This document shows positions 44,635-54,126 of a stretch of 64,000 nucleotides of DNA, in pieces. Under the pieces are notes generated by a model. That model saw only the letters and a program-made list of their open reading frames with translations, searched no databases and was not told the DNA's origin. How positions within the stretch are numbered: position 1 is the first letter of the stretch; each line of letters begins with the position of its first letter. The translations under genes were made by a program, and so were the position numbers. Source of the stretch: Rathayibacter sp. VKM Ac-2760. Lineage in GTDB: Bacteria; Actinomycetota; Actinomycetes; Actinomycetales; Microbacteriaceae. The stretch is from positions 930,001-994,000 of the forward strand of contig NZ_CP047173.1 of the NCBI RefSeq assembly GCF_009834185.1, written 5' to 3'.

Positions 44635-45588
44635 GTGAGCCCCGATTCGCCTTTGCCCGCTGCCCCCGCATCGACGCCAGGCGAATCGACCCCACCCCTC
44701 TCCCGTCGCGAGCTGCGCGAGCGCGAGCGCGCGCAGCTCCTCGCGGCCGATGCTCGGGCCGAGGGAGTGACGGTCGGCCCGGCCGAGCTCCGCGAGGCAG
44801 AGCGCCGCGTCGCCTCGGCCCGCTCCACGCCGCCGTCGCCCGTCGCGGCGCCCCGGGTCGCCCCGCTGCGTCCGGTGCGCTCGAGCCGCCGGATCGGTGG
44901 ACTCGTCGCCCTGTCCTTCGTCGCCGCGATGGTCGCCGCGACCTCGCTGCCGGCCACGTCGCTCCTGACGGCCGAGGATGTGCAGGCGCAGACGCTCGCC
45001 GTCTCGGCCTTCGACAGCTCGGTCCGCGGCGCCCAGTCGTTCACCTCCGGCGAGGTCAGCGCGGAGACCGTCGCGCGCGACGGCTTCGGCGTGCAGGAGC
45101 GCAAGACCCAGACCGATGTCGCCGCGATCGGCCGCACCACCGACGCCGGCTTCACCAACGACCAGAACGCCTCGATCCAGTGGCCGTTCGCGGTCGGCGT
45201 GCCGGTGGGCGACCGCTTCGGCTACCGCAACTGCGCGGGCTGCTCGGTCAACCACGGCGGCACCGACTTCAACCCGGGCAACGGCTCGCCGATCCAGGCG
45301 ATCGCCGACGGCGTGGTCCGCACCGTCATCGACGGCGAGGGCTCACTCGGCGTGCACGTGATCGTCGACCACGAGATCGACGGGGAGCTCGTCTCGAGCG
45401 TCTACGCCCACATGCAGCACGGCAGCGCCGCGGTGAACGAGGGCGACCCGGTCAAGGTCGGGCAGCTGCTCGGCCTCGTCGGCACGACCGGCATGTCGAC
45501 CGGGCCGCACCTGCACTTCGAGATCCGCCTCGACGGGGTCACCAAGGTCGACTCGTACCTCTGGCTGAAGGCGAACGCCGGGCGCTGA
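44635..45588 (+). CDS. M23 family metallopeptidase
   Basis: 317-residue cell-wall endopeptidase. A cytoplasmic, Glu/Arg-rich N-terminus (LSRRELRERERAQLL) leads to one membrane span at about residues 84-104, an outside stalk and the LytM/M23 domain from about 190. Zinc ligands are visible: HGGTDF (H-x3-D) and GPHLHFEI (HLH), with a third His in SSVYAHMQHG. Presumably cuts peptide cross-links at the surface. GTG start after a weakly conserved leader. Confidence 0.93.
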   Translation: MSPDSPLPAAPASTPGESTPPLSRRELRERERAQLLAADARAEGVTVGPAELREAERRVASARSTPPSPVAAPRVAPLRPVRSSRRIGGLVALSFVAAMVAATSLPATSLLTAEDVQAQTLAVSAFDSSVRGAQSFTSGEVSAETVARDGFGVQERKTQTDVAAIGRTTDAGFTNDQNASIQWPFAVGVPVGDRFGYRNCAGCSVNHGGTDFNPGNGSPIQAIADGVVRTVIDGEGSLGVHVIVDHEIDGELVSSVYAHMQHGSAAVNEGDPVKVGQLLGLVGTTGMSTGPHLHFEIRLDGVTKVDSYLWLKANAGR

Positions 45589-45702
45589 CTCCTGGCGCCG
45601 GCTGTCCGATCCGAAGGCGATCCGCGCGCGGACCCCGGTCCTGCCGCGCGAGCGCAGCCGGGGGGGCGCCGGATCTCCTGCAGATCGGACGGGCGGCGAC
45701 CG

Positions 45703-47430
45703 TCAGCCCTCGCGCAGCCAGACGGTCGTGTCGCCGGGCAGCGCCGGCTCGTGCAGCTCCTCCGAGGCCAGGAGGATCGTGCCGACGGGCAGTTCCACCG
45801 GCGCTGAGCCGGTGTTGGCGACGACGGTGACGCCGCCGTTGCGGAACGCCACCACGTCCTCCGGGTAGCCCTCGAGCCACTCGACGGCGCCCGAGCCGAG
45901 GTCCTCGGCGCGGCGCACCGCGAGCAGCGAGCGGTACAGCTCGAGGGTCGAGCCCTCGACGCCGCGCTGGCGGTCGCGGGCGAACGGCGCCCAGTCGCCC
46001 GGCTGGGGGAGCCAGGAGTCGCCGGAGCGGTTGAAGCCGTAGGCCGGTGCGTCCGCCTCCCAGGGCAGCGGCACGCGGCAGCCGTCGCGGCCGTAGCGCT
46101 CGCCGCCGGTGCGGAACCAGGTCGGGTCCTGGCGCGCCGCGTCGGGCAGGTCGATCGCCTCGGGCAGGCCGAGCTCCTCGCCCTGGTAGACGTAGGCGGA
46201 GCCGGGCAGTGCGAGCATCAGCGCGGTCGCGGCCCGCGCGCGGCGCAGGCCGAGCACCGGGTCGGGCAGGCCGGGAGTGCGCGGGCCGATGCCGTAGCCC
46301 TGCGGGTTGTCGGCGGTGAGGGCGAGCCGGCTCGCGTGCCGCACGACGTCGTGGTTCGACAGCACCCAGGTGGAGGGGGCGCCGACCGCGGCGAACGAGC
46401 TCAGCGAGGAGTCGATGATGTCGCGCAGCGCCGGCCCGGACCACGGCGTCTCGAGGTACGCGAAGTTGAAGGCCTGGTGCATCTCGTCGGGGCGCACCCA
46501 GCGGGCGAGCTTCGAGAGCGGCTGCACCCACGCCTCCGCGCAGAGCACGCGGTCGGCGGGGTACTCGGCGAGCAGGGCGTGCCAGTCGCGGTAGATCTCG
46601 TGCACGCCGTCCTGCGCCCAGTAGGGAGCGGTGACGGGCTCGGCGTCGTCGCCCGGAGCGACGCCGCCCATCGAGCCGCTGTCGGCGGGCGGGGTGTAGT
46701 CGGGCAGTCCCTCGGCCTTGATCATCCCGTGTGCCACGTCGACACGGAAGCCGTCGACGCCGCGGTCGAGCCAGAAGCGCAGGACCTCGCGGAAGCGCGC
46801 ACGCACCCACTCGTTCGTCCAGTCGAAGTCGGGCTGCGAGGTGTCGAAGAGGTGCAGGTACCACTGGCCGGGTGTGCCGTCGGGCTCCGTGACCCGGGTC
46901 CAGGCGGGGCCGCCGAAGACGGAGTCCCAGTTGTTCGGCGGCAGCTCTCCGGAGGCGCCGCGGCCGTCGCGGAAGAGGTAGCGGGCGCGCTCCTCGCTTC
47001 CCGCGGGAGCAGCCAGGGCGGCCTGGAACCAGCGGTGCGCGCTCGAGGAGTGGTTGGGGACGAGGTCGACGATCACGCGGATGCCGAGGGAGTGCGCGCG
47101 GGCGAGCATCGCGTCGAAGTCGGCCAGCGAGCCGAAGAGCGGATCGACGTCGCAGTAGTCGGCGACGTCGTAGCCGGCGTCCTTCTGCGGAGAGGTCATG
47201 AAGGGCGAGAGCCAGATCGCGTCGATGCCGAGCTCGGCCAGGCTGTCGAGCCGCGCGGTGATGCCGGGCAGGTCGCCGATGCCGTCGCCGTCCGCGTCCG
47301 CGAAGGAGCGCGGGTAGATCTGGTAGATGACGGCGGTGCGCCACCACTCCGCGCCCGGCCGGTCGGCCGCCTCCGGGAACGAGACGGGGGAGTTCTCGGG
47401 CGCGCCGGAAAGAGCGGAGTCGAGGGTCAT
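45703..47430 (-). CDS. Glycoside hydrolase family 13 alpha-glucosidase
   Basis: 575-residue cytosolic (beta/alpha)8 enzyme of the oligo-1,6-glucosidase/alpha-glucosidase group. The four GH13 regions are present: DLVPNHSS (I), GFRVDVAHGM with the nucleophile Asp (II), VLCAEAWV with the acid Glu (III) and LSNHDVVRHAS (IV), plus QGEELGLPE. It hydrolyses maltose-like or isomaltose-like oligosaccharides, fitting the sugar importers in the window. ATG with TACCCT 7 nt upstream. Confidence 0.94.
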   Translation of the reverse strand: MTLDSALSGAPENSPVSFPEAADRPGAEWWRTAVIYQIYPRSFADADGDGIGDLPGITARLDSLAELGIDAIWLSPFMTSPQKDAGYDVADYCDVDPLFGSLADFDAMLARAHSLGIRVIVDLVPNHSSSAHRWFQAALAAPAGSEERARYLFRDGRGASGELPPNNWDSVFGGPAWTRVTEPDGTPGQWYLHLFDTSQPDFDWTNEWVRARFREVLRFWLDRGVDGFRVDVAHGMIKAEGLPDYTPPADSGSMGGVAPGDDAEPVTAPYWAQDGVHEIYRDWHALLAEYPADRVLCAEAWVQPLSKLARWVRPDEMHQAFNFAYLETPWSGPALRDIIDSSLSSFAAVGAPSTWVLSNHDVVRHASRLALTADNPQGYGIGPRTPGLPDPVLGLRRARAATALMLALPGSAYVYQGEELGLPEAIDLPDAARQDPTWFRTGGERYGRDGCRVPLPWEADAPAYGFNRSGDSWLPQPGDWAPFARDRQRGVEGSTLELYRSLLAVRRAEDLGSGAVEWLEGYPEDVVAFRNGGVTVVANTGSAPVELPVGTILLASEELHEPALPGDTTVWLREG

Positions 47431-47437
47431 GGCATCC

Positions 47438-47443
47438 AGGGTA
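47438..47443 (-). promoter_or_regulatory. Leaderless-type -10 of the GH13 gene
   Basis: TACCCT on the minus strand, 7 nt before the ATG. Confidence 0.5.
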
Positions 47444-47490
47444 TCGGCCGCTCCGGAGCGGGCCCGCCAGTCGGGTCGGCCCGGCTCCCC

Positions 47491-47496
47491 TAGGGT
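47491..47496 (+). promoter_or_regulatory. Leaderless-type -10 of the 48-residue membrane protein
   Basis: TAGGGT, 6 nt before the ATG; the main support for that short gene. Confidence 0.45.
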
Positions 47497-47502
47497 CGAG
47501 GC

Positions 47503-47649
47503 ATGCCCGACGACACCGACGCCGACCGCGCCCGCCGCCGACGAGCCCTGCTCTGGGTGGTGCCGCTGCTCGTGCTGCTGATCGGCGGCCTGTGCGCGGT
47601 GACCCTCGCCGTCGGCGGCTACGCCCTGCGGACGATGACCGGAGGTTAG
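47503..47649 (+). CDS. 48-residue single-span membrane protein
   Basis: Short frame ending in TAG. An acidic then arginine-rich N-terminus (DDTDADRARRRRALLW) is followed by one membrane span of about 25 residues and a short outside tail. A consensus TAGGGT lies 6 nt before the ATG, and the frame is divergent from the GH13 gene, exactly where a gene start would be expected. Its stop overlaps the mrpG stop by 4 nt, tail to tail. Unknown function. Confidence 0.55.
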   Translation: MPDDTDADRARRRRALLWVVPLLVLLIGGLCAVTLAVGGYALRTMTGG

Positions 47650-48098
47650 GCCTTGGCGGCCGGGCCGTCCTCGTCCTCGGGCTGTGGAGCGCTCGAGCGC
47701 TGCGCGGCCTCCTCGGAGGCGTGCGCCGTCTCCGGCCCCGTCGCCCGCGCCGCGTCATCGGCGCGCTGGACGGCCTCGGCGAGCTCGTCCGAGACGAGGA
47801 AGCCGGCCGAGACCGCCTCCGCGCGGTAGGCCGCGCGGCCCACCATGTGCGCCGAGATCGGCACGGTGAGCAGCTGGAAGCCGATCACGAGGATGACCGT
47901 GCCCGCGGCTGCGAAGCCCGGATTGCGGATCGCGACCGCGAGCATCACGCAGATGAGCCCGAGGACCTGCGGCTTCGTGCCCGCGTGCATCCGGGAGAGC
48001 AGGTCGTCGAAGCGGAGCAGGCCGATCGCGGCGACCAGCGAGAGCAGGGCGCCGACGGTGACGAGCACCGCGGTCACGACGTCGAGGAAGACGTCCAT
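47646..48098 (-). CDS. mrpG: Mrp antiporter subunit G
   Basis: 150 residues; three membrane spans in the first 95 (TAVLVTVGALLSLVAAIGLLRF, then DDLLSRMHAGTKPQVLGLICVM) as in MnhG/MrpG. The C-terminal 50 residues are a polar tail not usual in short MnhG proteins (about 110-120 residues). Last gene of the Mrp operon, 1 nt after mrpF. Part of the membrane complex that exchanges Na+ for H+. Confidence 0.92.
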   Translation of the reverse strand: MDVFLDVVTAVLVTVGALLSLVAAIGLLRFDDLLSRMHAGTKPQVLGLICVMLAVAIRNPGFAAAGTVILVIGFQLLTVPISAHMVGRAAYRAEAVSAGFLVSDELAEAVQRADDAARATGPETAHASEEAAQRSSAPQPEDEDGPAAKA

Positions 48099-48099
48099 C

Positions 48100-48366
48100 T
48101 CAGTCCTCCTCCCGGTTGGCCATGAACTTGGCGACGCTGATCGAGCCGAAGACCGCGAACAGCGCGAGCCCGAGCGCGACCGGCAGGGTCGTCGCGTGGT
48201 GGTTGATCGCCATCTCGGCGCCGAGACCGCAGAGGATCGTGGCGACGAGCACGTCGGCGGCGACCACCCGGTCGAGCACGGAGGGGCCGATCAGGATGCG
48301 GATCAGCGCAAGCAGGGCGGCCGCTCCGAAGATCGGCACCAGGATCCAGACGAGCCAGTCGATCAC
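48100..48366 (-). CDS. mrpF: Mrp antiporter subunit F
   Basis: 88 residues, three spans, typical MnhF/MrpF with the conserved RILIGPSVLDRVVAADVL. The GTG start overlaps the mrpE stop by 4 nt; the larger frame running back through mrpE is rejected. Confidence 0.92.
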   Translation of the reverse strand: MIDWLVWILVPIFGAAALLALIRILIGPSVLDRVVAADVLVATILCGLGAEMAINHHATTLPVALGLALFAVFGSISVAKFMANREED

Positions 48367-48935
48367 CGGACCACCCCCGCGTGCTCGCCGAGCGGCTCGC
48401 CGACGCGCGCGACGTCCTCGCGGGAGCCGATCGCGCGGACGATGCGCGCCTCGGTCCTGAGGACCGTGCGGCGCACCTCGTCGATGCGGTGGCCCTCGTC
48501 GTGGGTGACGCCGAGCACGTGCAGGTAGAGCACGTTGAGCTGCGGGTCGACGTCGATCACGAGCGAGCCGGGCACGAGCGAGACGGCCTCTGTCGTCCAG
48601 ACCAGCATGCCCTCGGAGCGGCTGCGCAGGTGCACGGCGACGATCGCGTTGTGCACGGGGACCGGCAGGGTGAGGATCTGGTACGAGACGCGGACGGACG
48701 CGACCGCGATGTCGAGCGCGAGCCGCAGGAGGAAGACCAGCAGGTGCCACGGGTTCACCCGGTTCGAGAACTCCACCGGCGGCAGGTAGAAGACCCGGGT
48801 GATGATCAGCGCGACCAGGAAGCCCGAGACGATCGAGAGCACCGAGACGTCGTCCCAGAGCAGAACCCAGATGCCGACGAGGGTCACGAACATCGCGAAC
48901 CGGTTCCAGAAGTCGACGCGGCGGCGGGGGCTCAT
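48363..48935 (-). CDS. mrpE: Mrp antiporter subunit E
   Basis: 190 residues. Two or three N-terminal spans (FVTLVGIWVLLWDDVSVLSI) then a cytoplasmic domain with the conserved GMLVWTTEAVSLVPGSLVIDV. Overlaps mrpD and mrpF by 4 nt each. Confidence 0.92.
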   Translation of the reverse strand: MSPRRRVDFWNRFAMFVTLVGIWVLLWDDVSVLSIVSGFLVALIITRVFYLPPVEFSNRVNPWHLLVFLLRLALDIAVASVRVSYQILTLPVPVHNAIVAVHLRSRSEGMLVWTTEAVSLVPGSLVIDVDPQLNVLYLHVLGVTHDEGHRIDEVRRTVLRTEARIVRAIGSREDVARVGEPLGEHAGVVR

Positions 48936-50527
48936 CGGGGGCCCTCCTCTCCGAAGGACGAGTCGCGGTAGACGGTGGCGATGTAGGTGGACGGGTCAGC
49001 GATCGACGCGGCTGCGCGCTCGCTCGCGTCGTACAGAGGTCCGGCGGCGACGGTGAGTCCGACTCCGAAGAGCACCATGCCGGCGGTCGCGAGGACCATC
49101 ATCGGCGGCGAGTGCCGGGTGCGGACCGTGCCGGTGTCGTGCGGGTCCTCCTGCAGCTGGTCGATCAGCGGCGACTCGTAGCCGGGCACCTCCTCCTGGC
49201 GGCGCCAGAACGCCATGTTCCAGACGCGGGCGACAGCGTAGAGGGTGAGCAGCGAGGTGACGGCGCCCGCGGCGATGACCGCCCAGATCAGCCAGGAGGG
49301 CTGGTCCGCGGCGGACTCGGTGCCGGCGACGAAGAGGCCGACCTTGCCGAGGAAGCCGGTGAACGGCGGGATGCCGCCGAGGTTCATCGCGGGGATGAAG
49401 TAGAGCAGCGCCAGCAGCGGCGACGCCTTCAGCAGCCCGCCGAGCCGGAGGATCGAGGTGGTGCCGCCGACGCGCTCGATCAGCCCGGTCGCGAGGAACA
49501 GGGTGGTCTGCACGGTGATGTGGTGGATCACGTAGAAGATCGTCGCGGCGTAGCCCGCCTCCGTGCCGATCGCGATGCCGAAGACCATGTAGCCGATGTG
49601 CGAGACCAGCGTGAAGGAGAGCATCCGCTTGATGTCGGCCTGCGCGACGGCACCGAGGATGCCGACCACCAGCGTCAGCAGCGCCACCACCATCAGCACT
49701 TCCGTGAGTCTGCCGCCCGGGAAGAGCAGCGTCTCGGTGCGGATCAGCGCGTAGACACCGACCTTGGTGAGCAGGCCCGCGAAGACGGCCGTGACCGGCG
49801 CCGGAGCGGTGGGGTAGGAGTCCGGCAGCCAGAACGACAGCGGGAAGACCGCCGCCTTGATCCCGAATCCGAGCAGCAGCACCACGTGCAGCACGAGCTG
49901 GACGTCGTCCGGGAGCTCTGCGATGCGGATCGACAGCTGCGCCATGTTGACGGTGCCGGTGGCGCCGTAGAGCAGGCCGATCGCGGAGAGGAAGAACACG
50001 CTCGAGACCAGGCTGACGACGACGTAGGTCGTGCCCGCCCGGATCCGCGGCGCGGTGCCGCCGAGGGTGATCAGCACGTAGCTCGCCGCCAGCAGGATCT
50101 CGAAGCCGACGTAGAGGTTGAACAGATCGCCCGCGACGAAGGCGTTGAGGATGCCCGCCGAGAGGATCAGATAGGTCGGGTGGAAGATCGTGACCGGCGT
50201 CTCGCGGTTGCCGTCGACGAGGCCCTGGCCGACCGAGAAGAGCAGGACGCCGAGCAGCGTGACGGAGGTGATCACGAGCATCAGGGCGGCGAGCGGATCG
50301 ACGACCAGCACGATGCCCCACGGCGGCTCCCAGCCGCCCACGTAGACGGCGCTGCCGCCCTCCTGGCCGGTGAGCACGAGGACGAGCAGGACCGAGGAGA
50401 TCACCAGGACCGTCGACAGCGTGACAATGTTGACGGTGATCTGCGCGCGGCGATGCCGGCCGAGGACGAGCGCGACGGCGGCTCCCAGCAGGGGGAGGGT
50501 GACGACGAGGGGGATCAGCACGTTCAT
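48932..50527 (-). CDS. mrpD: Mrp antiporter subunit D
   Basis: 531 residues, about 14 spans, homologous to NuoN/NuoM proton channels of complex I. Conserved features include YVGFEILLAASYVLI (Glu), GFGIKAAVFPLSFWLPDSYP (Lys) and FTLVSHIGYMVFGI. Overlaps its neighbours by 4 nt. Confidence 0.94.
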   Translation of the reverse strand: MNVLIPLVVTLPLLGAAVALVLGRHRRAQITVNIVTLSTVLVISSVLLVLVLTGQEGGSAVYVGGWEPPWGIVLVVDPLAALMLVITSVTLLGVLLFSVGQGLVDGNRETPVTIFHPTYLILSAGILNAFVAGDLFNLYVGFEILLAASYVLITLGGTAPRIRAGTTYVVVSLVSSVFFLSAIGLLYGATGTVNMAQLSIRIAELPDDVQLVLHVVLLLGFGIKAAVFPLSFWLPDSYPTAPAPVTAVFAGLLTKVGVYALIRTETLLFPGGRLTEVLMVVALLTLVVGILGAVAQADIKRMLSFTLVSHIGYMVFGIAIGTEAGYAATIFYVIHHITVQTTLFLATGLIERVGGTTSILRLGGLLKASPLLALLYFIPAMNLGGIPPFTGFLGKVGLFVAGTESAADQPSWLIWAVIAAGAVTSLLTLYAVARVWNMAFWRRQEEVPGYESPLIDQLQEDPHDTGTVRTRHSPPMMVLATAGMVLFGVGLTVAAGPLYDASERAAASIADPSTYIATVYRDSSFGEEGPR

Positions 50528-51024
50528 CGGTCCTCCTTCCTGTCGTCGGTCATGGCGCTCTCGGCGTGCTTGGCTGCGGTGCCCTCGTCGCTCGATTCGA
50601 GCAGGACGTCCAGGGCCCGGTCGTCGGCCGTGGTCTGGGCCGAGATGCCGGCCGCGTCCGCGCGGACGGAGGCGTCGGTCTCGTCGTCCTCGACCTGGTC
50701 GGCGTTGGCGAGGCGCCAGCGCCGGTAGATCATCGCGAGGAGGAAGGCGGACACTCCGAAGGTGATCACGATCGCCGTCAGGATCAGCGCCTGCGGCAGC
50801 GGGTCGGCCATCTCCTCGGCGATCTGCTCGTAGGAGCGGCCGTCGTCGGTGACGAACGGCGCCTCACCGGAGCCGCCGGCCATCAGCAGGATCAGGATGT
50901 TGGTCGCGTTGCCGACCAGGAGGAAGCCGATCAGGATCCGGGTGAGGCTGCGCTCCAGCATCTGGTAGACGCCCGCGGCGTACAGCACCGCCATCACGAC
51001 GACGAGGACGAGGGTGATGCTCAT
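50524..51024 (-). CDS. mrpC: Mrp antiporter subunit C
   Basis: 166 residues; three spans in the NuoK-like core (LVVVMAVLYAAGVYQMLERS, IGFLLVGNATNILILLMAG, DPLPQALILTAIVITFGVSAF). A polar C-terminal tail of about 50 residues extends beyond the usual 110-120. Overlaps mrpA and mrpD by 4 nt. Confidence 0.93.
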   Translation of the reverse strand: MSITLVLVVVMAVLYAAGVYQMLERSLTRILIGFLLVGNATNILILLMAGGSGEAPFVTDDGRSYEQIAEEMADPLPQALILTAIVITFGVSAFLLAMIYRRWRLANADQVEDDETDASVRADAAGISAQTTADDRALDVLLESSDEGTAAKHAESAMTDDRKEDR

Positions 51025-54000
51025 GCGTCGTCCCCCCTGCCCGGTCCGCCGACGACGGTGGAGCCGGTCGGCAGCTTCGTCTCGAGGCCGTCGACCGTGC
51101 CGGCGCCGGGGCCGGGGGTGCTGTCGGTCGAGTGGGTGACGCCGTCGCCGGACGGGTCGCCCTGCTCGGCCTCCTCACCGTGGCGGTCGACCTCGCCGCC
51201 GAGGCTGCGGAGGATGTCGAGGGTCAGGCCGATCACGATCAGGTACACGCCGATGTCGAAGAGGGTGGAGGTGCCGAGGTGCAGCTCGCCGAGGACCGGC
51301 AGGTAGAGGTCGAGCCAGCTCGACTCCAGCACCTCGAGGCCGAAGGCGAGCGAGGAGACGGCGGTGCCGACCGCGAAGAGCAGCCCGAGTCCGAGGACCT
51401 TGCCCGCGTCGATCGGCGCGGCCTCGCCGAGCTCGAACCGGCCGCCGGCCAGGTAGCGCGCGACTAGGGCGAGACCGGCGAGCAGGCCGCCCGCGAAGCC
51501 GCCGCCCGGGGTGTTGTGGCCGGTGAAGAGCAGGTAGACCGAGACGATCATCGCGGGGTGGAAGAGCAGGCGCACCAGCACCTCGAGCACGATGGAGCGG
51601 TTCTCGGGGCGCAGCGTGCGGCCGGCCACCAGCCACGAGCCGCGGTCGCCGGTCTTCTCGGCGTCGGCGGAGGGAGCGGTGAGGTCGGTCGCGCGCTCCT
51701 CGCGGTCGGCCGCGCTCTGCTGCTCGAGGCGCGGGGCGCCGCCGGCCCGGCTGGAGAGGAAGATCAGGCTAGCGACACCGGTCGCCACGACGACGAGCAC
51801 GGAGATCTCGCCCATGGTGTCCCACGCGCGGATGTCGACGAGGAGGACGTTGACGATGTTGCGTCCCTTGCCCTCCTCGTAGGCCAGGCGGGGGAGGTCG
51901 ACGGAGATCGGAGTCGCGGTGCGGGCGCCGAGCGCGATCGTCGCCGCGAGGGCCATCACGGCGCCGACCGCGATGCCGATGACGGCGCGCAGGCGCTTGC
52001 GCATCGGCTGGTGCTTCTGCGCGATCCGGGTCGGCAGGCGGCGCAGCACGAGGACGAAGACGACCAGCGTGATCGTCTCGATCAGCGCCTGGGTGAGGGC
52101 GAGGTCCGGGGCGCCCTGGATCGCGAAGAGGGCGACCATGCCGTAGCCGGTCGCACCGGCGAGCAGCACGGCGGCGACGCGGTTGCGCGCGACGGCGCAG
52201 AGGATCGCGGCGAGGATCATCACGGCCGCGACGGCGAGCTGACCGGGCGAGTCCCAGAAGACGAGGTCGCCGGGCCAGGTGCGGTTCAGCGCGGCGGCGC
52301 CGCCGACTCCCAGCACGAAGACCGCGAAGATCACCGTGAGGTAGCGGGGGAGCGAGCCGCGCTGGACGAACTCGGTCACGGTGCTCGCGACGCGGTCGAG
52401 CCAGCGGACGGTCGCCCAGTAGCCCTCGGCCGAGTCGATGGTGTTCGGTACCTTGGACTGGACCCGGGCGACCGCGACGCGCTTCGCGAAGAGGAGGAGG
52501 CCGATCGCGATGACGACGGCGCTCAGCGCGAGGGCCGGCTCGAAGCCGTGCCAGAGCGCGAGGTGGTAGCCGCCGTGGTCGGACTCCTCGGCCGCCGCGG
52601 CGAGCTGCGGGTCGGCGTCGGGCGCGCCGTAGGGGAGGGTGTCGGCGTAGACCGCGACCAGCGGGTCGAGGAGGGAGGCGCCGACGCCGCCGACGACGCT
52701 CGCGACCGCGAGGACGACGGTGGGTGCGGTGAAGGTCCACGGCTCCGCGTGCAGGTGGGTGTCCTCGAGGCCCTTCTTGCGGGCGAAGGCGCCCCAGAAG
52801 AAACGGGCCGAGTAGGCCACGGTGAGGATCGAGCCGAGCACGAGGCCGATCAGCGCGACCCAGGCCCAGAACGAGCCCTGCTCGATCGCGGACAGCAGGC
52901 TGGTGAACACCGCCTCCTTGGCGACGAAGCCGAGCAGCGGCGGGATGCCCGCCATCGAGAGCACGCCGAGCAGCGCGGCGCCGGCGAGCACCGGCGCCTG
53001 GCGGCCCAGGCCGCTGAGCTTGCGCAGGTCGCGGGTGCCGGTCCGGTGGTCGACGATGCCGACGGCGAGGAACAGCAGTGCCTTGAACAGCGCGTGCCCG
53101 ATCAGCAGGGTGAGGCCCGCGAGGGCCGCGTCGCGCGAGCCGAAGCCGACCGCGACGGTCAGGAAGCCGAGCTGGCTGACGGTGCCGTAGGCGAGGACGA
53201 GCTTGAGGTCGTACTGCCGGAGCGAGCGCCAGCCGCCGACGAGCATGGTCCAGACGCCGACGCTGACGATCACGGGCAGCCACACGGCGTCGTCCGCGAA
53301 TCCGGGCGCGAGGCGGGCGACGAGGTAGATGCCCGCCTTCACCATCGCGGCGGCGTGCAGGTAAGCGCTGACCGGGGTGGGCGCGGCCATCGCGGCCGGC
53401 AGCCAGAAGTGGAACGGCACGAGCGCCGACTTGGAGAAGGCACCGAGCAGCACGAGCACGAGGGCGACCGAGACGATCGGTCCCGACGGCGCCGCGGCGA
53501 CGATGCCGGCCAGGCTCGACGTGCCCGACTCGACGATCAGGATGATGATGCCGACGAGCATCGCGAGCCCACCGAGGGTCGTGACCAGGAGGGCCTGGAG
53601 GCCGGCTCCGCGGCTCTCCTTGCGGCCGCTGTAGTGACCGATCAGCAGGTAGGAGAGGACGCTCGTCGCCTCCCAGAAGACGAAGAGGATGATCACGTCG
53701 TCGGCGGTGACCAGCCCGTACATCACGCCCGCGAAGGCGAAGAGCAGGGCGGCGAACCGGCCGAGCGACGGCTCGTCCCGCTTGAAGTAGCTGCCGCAGT
53801 AGGCGAGGACGAGCGCGCCGACGCCGCTGACGACGAGCGCGAGGACGATGGACAGCGCGTCGAGCCGGAACGACAGCGAGATGTCGAGCGAGGGGATCCA
53901 GGAGATCTCCTCCCGGAGCTCGCCGCCCGCGAGGATCGTCGGCAGGGACAGGGCCGTCGAGACGAAGGTCGCGGCCGGCACGAGCGCGAGGGCGTAGAAG

Positions 54001-54077
54001 ACCTTCGGTCCGAAGCGGTCGACCACCCAGGGGGTGATCACCGCGAGGGCGAACGTGATCGCCAGGGTGAGGAGCAT
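51021..54077 (-). CDS. mrpA: Mrp antiporter subunit A with fused MnhB domain
   Basis: 1018 residues. The N-terminal two thirds is NuoL-like MrpA with conserved FWEATSVLSYLLIGHY, SKSALVPFHFWLPAAMAAPTPVSAYLHAA and LFKALLFLAVG; a domain of further spans follows, and from about residue 830 a complete MnhB domain (RLLFHPAMIVSVYLLFTGHN then TPGGGFAGGLLAG). Because MrpB is fused, six genes encode all seven subunits. The chosen ATG has GGAGG 8 nt upstream; an in-frame ATG 10 codons earlier is less likely. Confidence 0.94.
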   Translation of the reverse strand: MLLTLAITFALAVITPWVVDRFGPKVFYALALVPAATFVSTALSLPTILAGGELREEISWIPSLDISLSFRLDALSIVLALVVSGVGALVLAYCGSYFKRDEPSLGRFAALLFAFAGVMYGLVTADDVIILFVFWEATSVLSYLLIGHYSGRKESRGAGLQALLVTTLGGLAMLVGIIILIVESGTSSLAGIVAAAPSGPIVSVALVLVLLGAFSKSALVPFHFWLPAAMAAPTPVSAYLHAAAMVKAGIYLVARLAPGFADDAVWLPVIVSVGVWTMLVGGWRSLRQYDLKLVLAYGTVSQLGFLTVAVGFGSRDAALAGLTLLIGHALFKALLFLAVGIVDHRTGTRDLRKLSGLGRQAPVLAGAALLGVLSMAGIPPLLGFVAKEAVFTSLLSAIEQGSFWAWVALIGLVLGSILTVAYSARFFWGAFARKKGLEDTHLHAEPWTFTAPTVVLAVASVVGGVGASLLDPLVAVYADTLPYGAPDADPQLAAAAEESDHGGYHLALWHGFEPALALSAVVIAIGLLLFAKRVAVARVQSKVPNTIDSAEGYWATVRWLDRVASTVTEFVQRGSLPRYLTVIFAVFVLGVGGAAALNRTWPGDLVFWDSPGQLAVAAVMILAAILCAVARNRVAAVLLAGATGYGMVALFAIQGAPDLALTQALIETITLVVFVLVLRRLPTRIAQKHQPMRKRLRAVIGIAVGAVMALAATIALGARTATPISVDLPRLAYEEGKGRNIVNVLLVDIRAWDTMGEISVLVVVATGVASLIFLSSRAGGAPRLEQQSAADREERATDLTAPSADAEKTGDRGSWLVAGRTLRPENRSIVLEVLVRLLFHPAMIVSVYLLFTGHNTPGGGFAGGLLAGLALVARYLAGGRFELGEAAPIDAGKVLGLGLLFAVGTAVSSLAFGLEVLESSWLDLYLPVLGELHLGTSTLFDIGVYLIVIGLTLDILRSLGGEVDRHGEEAEQGDPSGDGVTHSTDSTPGPGAGTVDGLETKLPTGSTVVGGPGRGDDA

Positions 54078-54109
54078 CACACAGTCCTCCCCGGTCGCAC
54101 TCAGCACAG

Positions 54110-54126
54110 TTGTCCAGACAAGGATA
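54110..54126 (-). promoter_or_regulatory. Probable promoter of the mrp operon with a small dyad
   Basis: On the minus strand TATCCT (54121-54126) is a likely -10, followed at once by the 12-bp palindrome TTGTCTGGACAA (54110-54121) near the transcription start and a leader of about 35 nt. The dyad could be a regulator site. Confidence 0.45.
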
